A stretch of 38,870 bases of DNA from an uncultured Eubacteriales bacterium (GCA_934488615.1 CAKSSJ010000021.1:1-38870); one strand, 5' to 3'. Shown: positions 1-8,263, numbered from the stretch's first letter. Made by a program: numbers and translations. The notes: generated by a model from the sequence alone, not told the origin.

Positions 1-156
1 CATCGTAACATCGCTTATGTCTGGGATATTCTCAACCCTGCACACGTCCTGTGCAAGGATAACTGCAGGAAGAATTGCGACAGCGGCATTCTTCGCTCCG
101 CTTACGGCAACCTCGCCGCTGAGCGGTTTTCCGCCGTTGATATATATTTTATCCAC
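1..156 (-). CDS. murA: UDP-N-acetylglucosamine 1-carboxyvinyltransferase, N-terminal part (cut by window edge)
   Basis: MurA transfers enolpyruvate from PEP to UDP-GlcNAc in the cytoplasm, the first committed step of peptidoglycan synthesis. Only the first 52 codons are in the window. The peptide opens MDKIYINGGKPLSGEV and carries SGAKNAA, with the Lys-Asn pair at residues 22-23 where MurA/EPSP synthases have their conserved catalytic-loop Lys and Asn. The start is a GTG (154-156) preceded by AAGGAG eight bases upstream; no other start fits that site. A promoter lies about 100 bases upstream. The rest of the gene is beyond base 1. Family assignment is secure from the N-terminal motif, although AroA-like paralogues share the fold. 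Confidence 0.88.
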   Translation of the reverse strand, partial: MDKIYINGGKPLSGEVAVSGAKNAAVAILPAVILAQDVCRVENIPDISDVTM

Positions 157-551
157 CCGTTACACTCCTTAAAGTCATATATGTAAAAAAGATAATTTCA
201 AATTAAAAGTTGCCAATAAGAGGGCAATAAACCAAATTTATTATAAAACCTATAAGATTATAACACTAAACCCGTCAAAGTTCAATATTTTTTTATTTTA
301 CGCAATTATTCGGTTTTTATATCAAAGACCACAAGATGTTGAATATATCATTTAATTATGCACATATATATTGTGGCTTGCAGAGCTTTATCGAATAAAT
401 GTTTACTTTTTTTCAGCATATTGTACAAAAAGCGTACAGTATTTTTTAAATACACAATATATAGATACGGTCAAGCCGAGAAAATTCAATGCAAAATATG
501 ACCGTCACGGTTATTATTCGTTCTTCCGTCAATAATAATGTAGGTGATATT
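157..551. other. AT-rich divergent intergenic spacer
   Basis: This 395-base stretch separates divergent murA and the DUF421 gene. It contains the murA promoter and the leader described separately. On the plus side I see no promoter with both boxes near consensus; TTGTAC at 421-426 and a TATATA at 458-463 are present but badly spaced. The open frame of the DUF421 gene extends back to an ATG at 489, but that ATG has no ribosome site and the added residues are not family-like. No convincing small gene was found. Confidence 0.5.
257..285 (-). promoter_or_regulatory. Candidate promoter for murA
   Basis: On the minus strand TTGAAC (280-285) and TATAAT (257-262) are separated by 17 bases. It would start a leader of roughly 95 bases before the GTG. 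The leader holds a weak five-pair hairpin (TTGCC/GGCAA at 210-227). No strong terminator is seen in it. Confidence 0.6.
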
Positions 552-1256
552 ATGGAAATTTTAAAAATTTGCTTAACAGCGATCCTGTCAATTATCGAGC
601 TGTTTCTTCTGACGAAAATTATGGGTAAGCGTCAGGTCTCTCAGCTCAGCCTTTTTGATTACATCAACGGAATAACTATCGGCTCCATTGCCGCCGATAT
701 GGCATTCAGTCCGCTTGAAGAATGCTGGAAGCCTGCCGTTGCCATTGTCATTTACGGCATTTTTGCGGTTATTTTTTCGCTTTTATCAAACAAGTCGATC
801 AGATTCCGCCGCTTTTTTGTCGGCAGAGCTGTTATTCTTATGGACAACGGAACAATTTACCGCAAGAATCTGGAAAAAGCAAAGCTTGACCTCAACGAGT
901 TCCTAACCCAGTGCAGGATCGGCGGTTATTTTAACATTGACGATCTTCAAACCGTCGTTCAAGAGCCGAACGGTCAGCTCAGCTTTCTGCCGAAATCAAC
1001 GCTCAGACCCGTAAACCCGAAGGATATGGGCATGTATCCCGAAAAAGAGACCTCCCCTATCGTTGTAATATCCGACGGCGAAATTTTATTTGAAAATCTC
1101 AAAGCCTGCGGCAAAAATGAGGTCTGGCTCAGAAAGGCGCTGAAGGACGGCAATTTTCCGCCGATCGGCAAGATTTACACCGCCTTTGTCAACAATGACG
1201 AGCTATCGGTCTACGAGATGAACGAAGAAAAAAATGACAATGATATTTACAGTTGA
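552..1256 (+). CDS. DUF421 (YetF/YrbG-type) membrane protein
   Basis: A 234-residue membrane protein of the DUF421 family, whose biochemical role is unknown; Bacillus members include YetF and several spore-associated proteins. The N-terminal third has three hydrophobic helices (about residues 3-22, 38-55 and 60-80). The family core GKRQVSQLSLFDY runs between the first two helices, followed by a GITIGSIAA segment. The rest is the soluble YetF-like domain, with a typical VVQEPNGQLSFLPKS stretch near residue 130. The ATG at 552 was chosen because AGGTGAT lies seven bases upstream and translation then begins right at the first helix; a further ATG at 489 is in frame but unsupported. The stop codon overlaps the -35 box of the next promoter. 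Confidence 0.85.
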   Translation: MEILKICLTAILSIIELFLLTKIMGKRQVSQLSLFDYINGITIGSIAADMAFSPLEECWKPAVAIVIYGIFAVIFSLLSNKSIRFRRFFVGRAVILMDNGTIYRKNLEKAKLDLNEFLTQCRIGGYFNIDDLQTVVQEPNGQLSFLPKSTLRPVNPKDMGMYPEKETSPIVVISDGEILFENLKACGKNEVWLRKALKDGNFPPIGKIYTAFVNNDELSVYEMNEEKNDNDIYS

Positions 1257-1281
1257 CATCGGTTAAATACACTGTTATAAT
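1253..1281 (+). promoter_or_regulatory. Perfect consensus sigma-A promoter before the MATE leader
   Basis: TTGACA (1253-1258) and TATAAT (1276-1281) match consensus exactly and are separated by the ideal 17 bases. The -35 box overlaps the TGA stop of the DUF421 gene. Transcription would start near 1288, two or three bases before the left arm of the long inverted repeat. Confidence 0.8.
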
Positions 1282-1290
1282 CTCAATCGA

Positions 1291-1448
1291 GGTACTCTGT
1301 GTCACCTAAAAGCTTACAAGCATTACGTCGTATGATTGCGTTTAACTGCATCTTCATCCTTGTTAAACACAATCATACTTGCAATCAGATGTAAACTTTT
1401 AGGCGGCACAGGGTACTATAAATTGCTTCGGGCGATCCCTTGTGCAAT
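1291..1448 (+). ncRNA. Long hairpin leader upstream of the MATE gene (unidentified structured RNA or decayed inverted repeat)
   Basis: Bases 1291-1317 pair with 1391-1417 (outer helix, two A-C mismatches and several G-U pairs). A roughly 11 x 11 internal loop follows, then 1329/1330-1346 pair with 1362-1379 (inner helix, one mismatch), closed by a 15-base loop (1347-1361). A second small hairpin (ATTGC at 1422-1426 with GCAAT at 1444-1448, enclosing GGG/CCC) follows. No T-run follows either stem, so transcripts probably continue into the MATE gene at 1481. I do not recognise a known riboswitch. A small transposon-like inverted repeat is the main alternative. Confidence 0.5.
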
Positions 1449-1480
1449 AAAACTTGATTATCCTAAAACAGGCATTGTTT

Positions 1481-2839
1481 ATGAAAAAGGAATTACATAA
1501 CGATCCGACCTTCTTCGGCACGGACAGCATACCGAAAATACTTCTGAAAATAGCTCCGCCCGTCATGCTGGCTCTGCTGATTCAGTCGCTTTACAACATC
1601 GTTGACAGCTTCTTTGTCGGCAGATATTCCGAGCAGAGCTTGACAGCGCTTTCGATAGTCTACCCGCTACAGCTGATTATCACCGCTCTTGCGGTCGGCA
1701 CAGGAGTCGGCGTGAACACGCTTATGGCGAAATACTATGCGCTGAAAAATGATAAAAAGGCAAACAGCACAGCAGGAAGCGGCTTTATAATTTCAATTAT
1801 TCTTTGGATTCTGTTTGCGGCGGCGACCGTATTTCTCCTCAAGCCCTACCTCAGAACCTCGGCGAGCGACCCGACAGCGCTCAGCTATGCCTATACTTAC
1901 GGCATGATAGTCTGCGTCGGAAGCATAGGACTTTTCACCGAGGGAATTTTTTCAAAGGTGCATCAGGCGGAGGGCAACATGGTTCTGCCGACTATAGCGC
2001 AAATCTGCGGAGCGGTTTTCAACTGCGTCGTTGACCCGATTCTGATTTTTGGTCTCGGTCCTTTCCCGAAAATGGGTGTTGCAGGCGCGGCGATAGCAAC
2101 CGTCGGCGGACAGATTCTTGCGGCGATAATCACGGGTGCAAGAGGTCTGAGAAAGCCTCCGCGTCCGTCCGAATTTTCCGAATATACCAAAAAAATATTC
2201 AAGCTCGGCTACCCGTCGATAATTATGCAGTCGATGTACACAGTCTATATTGTTGCGCTGAATATGATTCTCGTCGGCTTCTGCGACGAGGCGGTAACGG
2301 TTCTCGGACTTTACTATAAGCTCCAGACATTTTTCTTTATTCCGCTGATAGGTCTTACAACATGCATTGTTCCCGTCCTCAGCTATAACTACACAAACCA
2401 CAGCTTTGACAGGACGAGAGAGGTCATGAAATGGTCGTTTATCGTCACGATAGCGTTCATGGTCGTCGGCATACTTTGCTTTGAGCTTATTCCCGTGCAG
2501 CTTCTGAGCATATTTTCAAAGAGCGAAAGGGTGTTTGAAATCGGCAGAACAGCGCTGAGAATAATAGGTACGAGCTTTATTCCCGCAACGTTTTCTCTCA
2601 TGCTGCCTATCTTCTTCCAGGCGATAGGACGCGGCACTCCGAGCGTTGTGCTCACGCTTCTCAGGCAGATCATTTGCCTTGTTCCGATTTTCTACGCTTT
2701 CTCGTTCATGGGACTTAACTACACATGGATAGCTTTTCCGCTTTCAGAAACAATAACAACTATAGTCGGCTTCATCCTCTATTACCGTCAGATCGACATA
2801 TGGAAAAAGGATTACGGCTATGTGCCGAAGAGGCGCTGA
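1481..2839 (+). CDS. MATE family efflux transporter
   Basis: A 452-residue multidrug and toxin extrusion (MATE) permease, which exports cationic drugs or metabolites across the membrane using Na+ or H+ gradients. About twelve hydrophobic helices are seen. Family-typical features include the start region PKILLKIAPPVMLALL, SLYNIVDSFFVGRY near residue 40, an internal echo in the second half (GYPSIIMQSMYTVYIVALN), and the usual length of about 450. ATG 1481 follows ACAGG eight bases upstream; a TTG at 1454 is in frame but has no ribosome site. The gene sits behind its own promoter and a structured leader, and ends at a strong terminator. Substrate cannot be told from sequence. Confidence 0.9.
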   Translation: MKKELHNDPTFFGTDSIPKILLKIAPPVMLALLIQSLYNIVDSFFVGRYSEQSLTALSIVYPLQLIITALAVGTGVGVNTLMAKYYALKNDKKANSTAGSGFIISIILWILFAAATVFLLKPYLRTSASDPTALSYAYTYGMIVCVGSIGLFTEGIFSKVHQAEGNMVLPTIAQICGAVFNCVVDPILIFGLGPFPKMGVAGAAIATVGGQILAAIITGARGLRKPPRPSEFSEYTKKIFKLGYPSIIMQSMYTVYIVALNMILVGFCDEAVTVLGLYYKLQTFFFIPLIGLTTCIVPVLSYNYTNHSFDRTREVMKWSFIVTIAFMVVGILCFELIPVQLLSIFSKSERVFEIGRTALRIIGTSFIPATFSLMLPIFFQAIGRGTPSVVLTLLRQIICLVPIFYAFSFMGLNYTWIAFPLSETITTIVGFILYYRQIDIWKKDYGYVPKRR

Positions 2840-2845
2840 TAAACA

Positions 2846-2894
2846 GACGATCTCCTGCCGCATTTTGCGGTAAGAGGTCGTTTATTTTCCTTTT
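2846..2894 (+). terminator. Intrinsic terminator of the MATE gene
   Basis: A 17-base stem (2846-2862 with 2866-2882) with a TTT loop and a few mismatches is followed by a T-rich tail (2881-2894). It separates the MATE unit from the ABC-F promoter immediately downstream. Confidence 0.85.
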
Positions 2895-2899
2895 AGCAC

Positions 2900-2928
2900 T
2901 TGTTTTATTTTCGCCGATGTTGTAAAAT
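2900..2928 (+). promoter_or_regulatory. Candidate promoter for the ABC-F gene
   Basis: TTGTTT (2900-2905), a 17-base spacer, then TAAAAT (2923-2928). It lies just after the MATE terminator and about 40 bases before the ATG. Confidence 0.6.
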
Positions 2929-2969
2929 ACTCATATTAAAGCAACACCGCACAAATTTCGGAGTGTATT

Positions 2970-4883
2970 ATGACAGTATTGAGTTTTCAGAATCTCGCGT
3001 TCTCTTTCGGCGAACGTGAGCTTTTCAGAAATGTTAATTTTGAAATAAACGATAAAGAGAAGGTCGGCTTTATCGGCTCAAACGGCGTGGGCAAAACCAC
3101 AATATTGAAGCTCATCAGGGGTGAGCTTGAGCCGACGGAGGGCGCAGTTGTCATCGGCAAGGACGCAAGGCTCGGATACATGGAGCAGCACACCTGTTCA
3201 AAGAAGGGCATGACCCTCTACGATGAGCTTATCAGCGTTTTTGACGATTTGATGGACCTTGAAATTGAGATAAACCAGGTCAATTACCGTTTGGAGCACA
3301 ATCTCGGTGATATGGAGGAGGATCTGCGGCTTCAGGACGAGCTGACAACTAAGTTTAACAACGAGGGCGGTCTGACTTTCAGAAGCCGCACAAGAAGCGC
3401 ACTTCTCGGTCTCGGCTTCACAGAGGACGATTTCAAGCTGACAACGGACAAGCTCTCGGGAGGTCAGCGTTCCAAGGTTGCACTCGCAAAGCTCCTGCTT
3501 TCAAAGAGCAATCTCCTGCTTCTTGACGAGCCGACAAACCATCTTGATATCAAGTCGGTCGAATGGCTTGAAAATTTTCTAAAAAATTATAACGGTGCAA
3601 TATTCGTAATATCGCATGACCGTTATTTCCTCGATAAAATAACCGATAAGACCGTGGAGCTTGAAAACCGAAAGGTACGATGCTTCAAGGGTAACTATTC
3701 CGAATTCCTCGTTAAAAAGAAGGCTGAGCAAAAGGCGATCGAGGATAAATACGAAACGGATATAAAAGAAATTCAGCGTCTTGAGGGCGTTGTGGCTCAG
3801 CAAAGGCAGTGGAACAGGGAGAAGAACATCAAGACTGCCGAAAGCAAGCTCAAGCAGATCGAGAGGATCAAGGAACAGCTTGTCGTTCCCGACAGCAAGG
3901 TTGAACGGATCCGTTTTCATTTTGAGCCGAAATGCGTAAGCGGCAACGATGTAATAATTGCCGACGGACTTGCTAAAAGCTTCGGCAGCAAAACCATATT
4001 CCGCAACGCTTCGCTTCACATAACGAGGGGCGAAAGAGTGTTCATTCTCGGCGACAACGGCTGCGGCAAAACGACATTTCTCAAAACGCTGATGGGTCAG
4101 TATGCCCCCGACGAGGGCACTTTTATCTTCGGTGAAAACCTTTTCAAGGGCTATTTTGATCAGGTTCAGGCGGGGCTTGACCTCAACAAGACAGCCATTG
4201 AGGAGATATGGTCGAAGTATCCGAAAATGACGCAGACCCAGGTCCGCAGTGCCTTGGCGGCGTTTCTTTTCAAGGGCGACGATGTTTTCAAGAAGATTTC
4301 CGAGCTGAGCGGCGGCGAAAGAGCGAGAATTGCACTGCTCAACCTCATGCTCGGCGGCTACAACCTTTTGCTTCTTGACGAGCCGACGAACCACCTTGAC
4401 GCATTCTCCCGTGAGGAGCTTGAAAATACCCTGCTTGACTACGACGGCACAATGCTGATAGTTTCCCATGACCGATATTTTATAAATAAGCTAAGCTCGC
4501 GAATTCTTGAGCTTAACGAAAACGGCTTCACGGAATACCTCGGCAATTACGATTACTATATCGAAAAGAAAGCGGCTCGTCAGCCTGCCGAAATAAAAGC
4601 AGGTACGTCGAAAAAGGTCGAAAAGGTCAACGACTACAAGCTGAAAAAGGAGCAGGCGTCACAGCAAAGGAAGCTCAGAACTCAGCTGACACGGGCAGAG
4701 AACGACATTGCCGCACTCGAAAAAGAGATCGAGGATATCCAGGAAAAGCTTAATACGGAAGAAATTCAGACGGACTATGAAAAGCTGATTGAATTCACCG
4801 ACCTGCTCAATTCGAAGAACGATGAATTGCTCGACAAATATTCCCTCTGGGACGAGCTGCAGGGCTTGATTGACGAAAGCTGA
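2970..4883 (+). CDS. ABC-F family ATPase (YdiF-like)
   Basis: A 637-residue cytoplasmic protein with two fused ABC ATPase domains and no membrane segment, as in ABC-F translation factors that act at the ribosomal E site. First domain: Walker A GSNGVGKTT (36-44), signature LSGGQ (162-166), Walker B LLLLDEP (182-188). Second domain: Walker A GDNGCGKTT (361-369), signature LSGGE (446-450), second LLLLDEP near 466-472. A charged linker (about 245-305) joins them, and residues 540-637 form a coiled coil like the C-terminal domain of Uup/YdiF. Length also matches YdiF. CGGAGTG precedes the ATG. The neighbouring MATE pump makes a resistance role conceivable, but housekeeping ABC-Fs share all these features. 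Confidence 0.9.
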   Translation: MTVLSFQNLAFSFGERELFRNVNFEINDKEKVGFIGSNGVGKTTILKLIRGELEPTEGAVVIGKDARLGYMEQHTCSKKGMTLYDELISVFDDLMDLEIEINQVNYRLEHNLGDMEEDLRLQDELTTKFNNEGGLTFRSRTRSALLGLGFTEDDFKLTTDKLSGGQRSKVALAKLLLSKSNLLLLDEPTNHLDIKSVEWLENFLKNYNGAIFVISHDRYFLDKITDKTVELENRKVRCFKGNYSEFLVKKKAEQKAIEDKYETDIKEIQRLEGVVAQQRQWNREKNIKTAESKLKQIERIKEQLVVPDSKVERIRFHFEPKCVSGNDVIIADGLAKSFGSKTIFRNASLHITRGERVFILGDNGCGKTTFLKTLMGQYAPDEGTFIFGENLFKGYFDQVQAGLDLNKTAIEEIWSKYPKMTQTQVRSALAAFLFKGDDVFKKISELSGGERARIALLNLMLGGYNLLLLDEPTNHLDAFSREELENTLLDYDGTMLIVSHDRYFINKLSSRILELNENGFTEYLGNYDYYIEKKAARQPAEIKAGTSKKVEKVNDYKLKKEQASQQRKLRTQLTRAENDIAALEKEIEDIQEKLNTEEIQTDYEKLIEFTDLLNSKNDELLDKYSLWDELQGLIDES

Positions 4884-5042
4884 AAAGAGGTAAAAGCTCA
4901 TAATTTTAGACAATCAAGGCTTGGAATTCAAATAAACGGGAATTCAAAGGAAGCCTGCGGTTCATACTGTGCATATATCAAGAATTTCAATAACAAATAC
5001 GAAGCGAATATCAACGGGAAGGCAGTTAAAATCGTTGCTTGA
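4884..5042 (+). pseudogene. Possible coding remnant, weakly HPr-like
   Basis: Directly after the ABC-F stop the same frame stays open for 52 codons to a TGA at 5040-5042, but it has no ATG, GTG or TTG. The end reads SKEACGSYCAYIKNF... then NINGKAVKI, which resembles the spacing of the C-terminal half of HPr-type phosphocarrier domains (helix, acidic/aromatic turn, NGK). No His-15-like site is present. It may be a decayed gene or chance. Otherwise this 184-base gap holds only the ribosome site of the next gene. Confidence 0.2.
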
Positions 5043-5067
5043 CCGATTTTGATAAAGGAGGGGCATC

Positions 5068-6612
5068 ATGCTCATTTACACATGCGAACAGATGCGCGTC
5101 ATTGAGGAAAATGCGGACGTCAACGGTCTTTCTTATGTTGAAATGATGGAAAACGCGGGCAATGCCTGTGCCGAAAAGATTCATTCAACAATAGTCGGGC
5201 TGAACTCAACGACCAAAACCGTTGCCATACTCTGCGGCTCGGGCAAGAACGGCGGCGACGGCTTTGTTATCGCCAAAAATCTCAGCGATAAGGGCTACGG
5301 TATCCGTCTGGTGCTGACTAACGGCTATCCGACAGCCTATGAATCCAAAATAATGTACGCTTATCTTGAGGATAAGCCCGTGCTCGTCTCCGACCTCAAA
5401 CAGAATTACGACGCCTGCGTTTCCGCCTGTATGAGTGCGGCGGCTGTCGTTGACTGCGTTTTCGGAATCGGATTTCACGGTCAGCTTGACGAAACAACAT
5501 CAAAGCTTTTTAATGATATTTCAAAATCAAGAGCCAAAAAGTTTGCCGTCGATGTACCCAGCGGACTGGAGGGCAACAGCGGCGAGATAAAATCAGATTA
5601 TTTCAAAGCTGACTATACCCTTGCAATAACCTGCTACAAGCCTGTCCACATTCTCAAGCCTGCCTCCGACTGCTGCGGAATCGTTTCGCTTATCGACATC
5701 GGCATTGACGAAAAATGCTACGAGGCGGTCGGTTCGGACATTATTGTTTCCGCCGAGCACAACGAGATAAAGCGCTTCTTTAAGCCAAGGGATCCCGTTG
5801 CCAACAAGGGCGATTTCGGCAGGCTGCTGAGCGTTTGCGGCAGCCGCAACATGCAGGGCGCGGCGGTAATGGCGGCGAATGCGGCGATTGAAAGCGGAGT
5901 CGGAATAGTTGAATGTGTTTTCCCCGATTCCGCATATTCGGCAATTGCCCCGAAGCTGACGGAGCCGCTCATGTGTCCCCTGCCCTCAAATGTCGGCGGA
6001 CAGCTTAGAGCGGACAACCTCCAGCGCATTGTTGAGCTTGCCGAGAAATCGACGGCGGTTCTTCTCGGATGCGGAATAGGCTTCTGCGAGGATACCGTGC
6101 GCCTTGTCAACGGAATACTTGCAAATGTAAAAAAACCGATCATTCTCGACGCGGACGGAATAAATGCGGTTTCGGTTAATATAAATATATTGAAAGAAAC
6201 CTCCGCTCCGCTGATCTTGACCCCGCACCCCGGAGAAATGGCAAGACTTACCGGGCTTAGCGTTGAAGAAATTCAAGGCAACAGGGTTAAGGTCGCAAGA
6301 GATTTTGCAACTCAGTACGGCTGTGTTCTTGTCCTCAAGGGCTCGAACACCGTTGTTGCGGGGCCGTCGGGAAGCGTGTACATAAACCGTACGGGTAATG
6401 CAGGAATGGCAACCGGCGGTTCGGGTGATGTTTTGGCAGGTATAATTTCCTCTTTTGTTTGTCAGTCTATGAGCTTACAGTCAGCAACGATTGCAGGCGT
6501 ATATGTACACGGACTTTGCGGAGATAATGTGCAAAAGAAATGCTCCATGCACGGCGTTACTCCGACAAAAATGATTGGTGAGATAGCGGAGGTTCTTTCA
6601 AATTTTGAATAA
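5068..6612 (+). CDS. nnr: Bifunctional NAD(P)H-hydrate epimerase / ADP-dependent NAD(P)H-hydrate dehydratase
   Basis: Nnr repairs damaged NAD(P)HX: the N-terminal YjeF domain interconverts R and S hydrates, and the C-terminal ribokinase-like domain dehydrates the S form using ADP. The N-terminal domain shows CGSGKNGGDGFVIA near residues 56-69 and DVPSGL near 162. The C-terminal domain shows NKGDFGRLL (247-254), ILDADGINA (359-367), LTPHPGEMARL (384-394) and the catalytic GNAGMATGGSGDVLAG (443-458). At 514 residues it is the full fused length. AAAGGAGGGG lies six bases before the ATG. It is followed 12 bases on by a lipoprotein gene, probably cotranscribed. All key motifs are intact. Confidence 0.95.
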   Translation: MLIYTCEQMRVIEENADVNGLSYVEMMENAGNACAEKIHSTIVGLNSTTKTVAILCGSGKNGGDGFVIAKNLSDKGYGIRLVLTNGYPTAYESKIMYAYLEDKPVLVSDLKQNYDACVSACMSAAAVVDCVFGIGFHGQLDETTSKLFNDISKSRAKKFAVDVPSGLEGNSGEIKSDYFKADYTLAITCYKPVHILKPASDCCGIVSLIDIGIDEKCYEAVGSDIIVSAEHNEIKRFFKPRDPVANKGDFGRLLSVCGSRNMQGAAVMAANAAIESGVGIVECVFPDSAYSAIAPKLTEPLMCPLPSNVGGQLRADNLQRIVELAEKSTAVLLGCGIGFCEDTVRLVNGILANVKKPIILDADGINAVSVNINILKETSAPLILTPHPGEMARLTGLSVEEIQGNRVKVARDFATQYGCVLVLKGSNTVVAGPSGSVYINRTGNAGMATGGSGDVLAGIISSFVCQSMSLQSATIAGVYVHGLCGDNVQKKCSMHGVTPTKMIGEIAEVLSNFE

Positions 6613-6624
6613 TCGGGGATCAAT

Positions 6625-7107
6625 TTGAAAAAGAGCCTTGTTATACTGCTTGTCGGTATCATGATATTTCTGCCCTCGTGCGGCAAAAAAGTAAATAAAG
6701 AAAGCGTCACTCCGTCAAGACCGAACTGCACCGTGAAAGCAAGCTGTAACGGAACCGATTATTCGGCAAAGGTCAGCTACACTGACACGGGAGTAATGAC
6801 CGTTGAAATGCTGAATCCTCTGAAAGGGATAAAGCTACGCATTGACGACAGCGGATGTCGGCTCAGCTATGACGGAATGGAGCTTGACTGCACGCAGACA
6901 AGCGAGGTAATAAGCTGTCCGTTCGTTTACCTCTACTCGGTGCTGAAAACCGTGTGCTATACGGTGCCCGAATCGGCAAGAACGAGCGGCGAAAGCTATG
7001 TCCTCAAATACCGCACACCCGAAACAGAATGTACGGCAGTGTCGGATAAGAAGGACGGAAAAATCCGTGAAATAGAAACAGATAACGTAAAGTTTATATT
7101 CCAATAA
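6625..7107 (+). CDS. Hypothetical lipoprotein
   Basis: A 160-residue predicted lipoprotein of unknown function. The N-terminus MKKSLVILLVGIMIFLPSCG is a lipoprotein signal peptide with lipobox LPSC, so Cys-19 would be lipidated and the protein held on the outer face of the membrane. The mature part is rich in short beta-strand-like stretches and has several further cysteines. It starts at TTG 6625, with GGGGAT six bases upstream; no ATG precedes the signal peptide. It lies 12 bases after nnr and ends at a terminator, so it is probably the last gene of that unit. I do not recognise the mature domain. Confidence 0.75.
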   Translation: MKKSLVILLVGIMIFLPSCGKKVNKESVTPSRPNCTVKASCNGTDYSAKVSYTDTGVMTVEMLNPLKGIKLRIDDSGCRLSYDGMELDCTQTSEVISCPFVYLYSVLKTVCYTVPESARTSGESYVLKYRTPETECTAVSDKKDGKIREIETDNVKFIFQ

Positions 7108-7111
7108 AAAG

Positions 7112-7145
7112 CGGCTGTGCCAATTAAGGCACAGCCGTTAAAATT
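7112..7145. terminator. Bidirectional terminator
   Basis: A perfect 10-base stem, CGGCTGTGCC (7112-7121) with GGCACAGCCG (7128-7137), loop AATTAA. It lies between convergent genes. The T-run is stronger on the minus-strand reading, where it would stop the 7181-7639 gene. Confidence 0.85.
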
Positions 7146-7180
7146 TGCTTTATATCGTCGGCAATGGCAAAATACACTTT

Positions 7181-7639
7181 CTAAAAAGCATCGTAAGCCC
7201 TAATCCCGTATTTTGATAAAAAATCAAGGTCCTCTTTTTTTGCATCAAAAACATATGCCAGCCTTTCATGAGAAACCGTTGCAAACCAAGGCTTTCCGTT
7301 GCGGTAAAAGCAAATATCCTCGGGCATATTGCTTTCAGGAAGAAATATATTCGGCATTTCCGATAACATTTTGCGGCTTTCTTTATTGCAGCTGCACATT
7401 ATCAGTATTTGATGCTTCATTCTGCCGAGAAAATCAACAGGCCATGTTTCATAATCAAAATAATACTTTGTAACAAAGCGATTAAACTGTTCACTTTGCT
7501 CAAATATCGGCGGCTGTTGGGAATACGGTTTCTTTATTATAACCGTAACCGAAAAGCTGTCTGATTTTTTCATAAGATAATCTATCACCGATGATTCATT
7601 ATCAATAATATCATCATAATTAACGGTCATTTTATTCAT
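7181..7639 (-). CDS. Hypothetical protein (152 aa)
   Basis: A 152-residue soluble protein with no signal peptide or membrane helix and no motif I recognise. It is acidic and aromatic, with a central hydrophobic strand (HQILIMCSC) and a C-terminal stretch (PEDICFYRNGKPWFATVSHE) that may be a compact sheet. The ATG at 7639 was preferred because GGAGG lies eight bases upstream; an earlier in-frame start at 7675 has no ribosome site. It follows the 7682-8263 gene by 42 bases and probably shares its promoter. No function is proposed. Confidence 0.65.
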   Translation of the reverse strand: MNKMTVNYDDIIDNESSVIDYLMKKSDSFSVTVIIKKPYSQQPPIFEQSEQFNRFVTKYYFDYETWPVDFLGRMKHQILIMCSCNKESRKMLSEMPNIFLPESNMPEDICFYRNGKPWFATVSHERLAYVFDAKKEDLDFLSKYGIRAYDAF

Positions 7640-7681
7640 AGCTAAATCCTCCGTTTTATATTTCTCCGATAACACTGTAGC

Positions 7682-8263
7682 TTAGCTTACGGCAGTGGTG
7701 CTTGTCGGCGTATCGTCTTGAGGTTCTGTCGCAAGGTCATCAACACTTACCCCGTAATGTGCTGCCGCTTTTTGACGGTTTTCTTCAATCAGCTCGGCGG
7801 CGTATTTGCTGCTGCCGAGAGCATCGTAACGCAGAGTCAGCGGAAATCTGTTGTTTATGCTCTTGCTGTAATCCGCGCCCATGCTCGGCGTCCAATATTC
7901 TTTCAGAGCATATCCGCTGTCAATCTTTTGCACGGTCAAAACCAACGGACCCGAGCTGCCCGAAATCACGCTTAACCCGTTTTTGTAAACATAGTTTTCG
8001 TAGAGAGCGACCATATATATTTCCGTTGTGTCCCCTCTTTTTTTGGCTCTCAGAACCCTGTATGAGGCAACAGAAAAATCATCTGCTTCATGATATGCCG
8101 TTGGCGATTCCTGAGCTATAATTTGCTTTTCGGCATAGCTTGCAGTGTCGGCGTCGAGCTTAGTCTCAGTGAAGAAAACAAACACACATACCGCGGCAGC
8201 GCATATCAGCAAAGCAATTAAAGCTACGCATATCACTTTTTTACCTTTACTTGTTTTCTTCAT
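7682..8263 (-). CDS. Hypothetical single-span membrane or secreted protein
   Basis: A 193-residue protein with a lysine-rich start (MKKTSKGKK) and one hydrophobic segment (about residues 10-31), giving either an uncleaved anchor or a signal peptide. The remaining 160 residues would face outside. The domain has a lone YTEIYM-like strand region and a Thr/Ser/Asp-rich tail, but no catalytic motif. The ATG at 8263 has GGAGG eight bases upstream; a GTG three codons earlier overlaps the ribosome site. It is first in a two-gene unit with a near-consensus promoter. I do not recognise the family. Confidence 0.65.
   Translation of the reverse strand: MKKTSKGKKVICVALIALLICAAAVCVFVFFTETKLDADTASYAEKQIIAQESPTAYHEADDFSVASYRVLRAKKRGDTTEIYMVALYENYVYKNGLSVISGSSGPLVLTVQKIDSGYALKEYWTPSMGADYSKSINNRFPLTLRYDALGSSKYAAELIEENRQKAAAHYGVSVDDLATEPQDDTPTSTTAVS

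Noticed and set aside
489..551. Longer start for the DUF421 protein
   Set aside because: No ribosome site precedes 489, and the added residues are not family-like; AGGTGAT before 552 decides the start.
1291..1417. 6S RNA as the identity of the hairpin
   Set aside because: The rod shape and internal loop are suggestive, but it is shorter than typical 6S RNA, has no terminator after it, and lies directly in front of a coding gene.
3579..4469. A 296-codon open frame on the minus strand inside the ABC-F gene
   Set aside because: It has no ribosome site or recognisable motif, and the plus strand encodes an intact ABC-F with all ATPase motifs. It reflects codon bias on the opposite strand.
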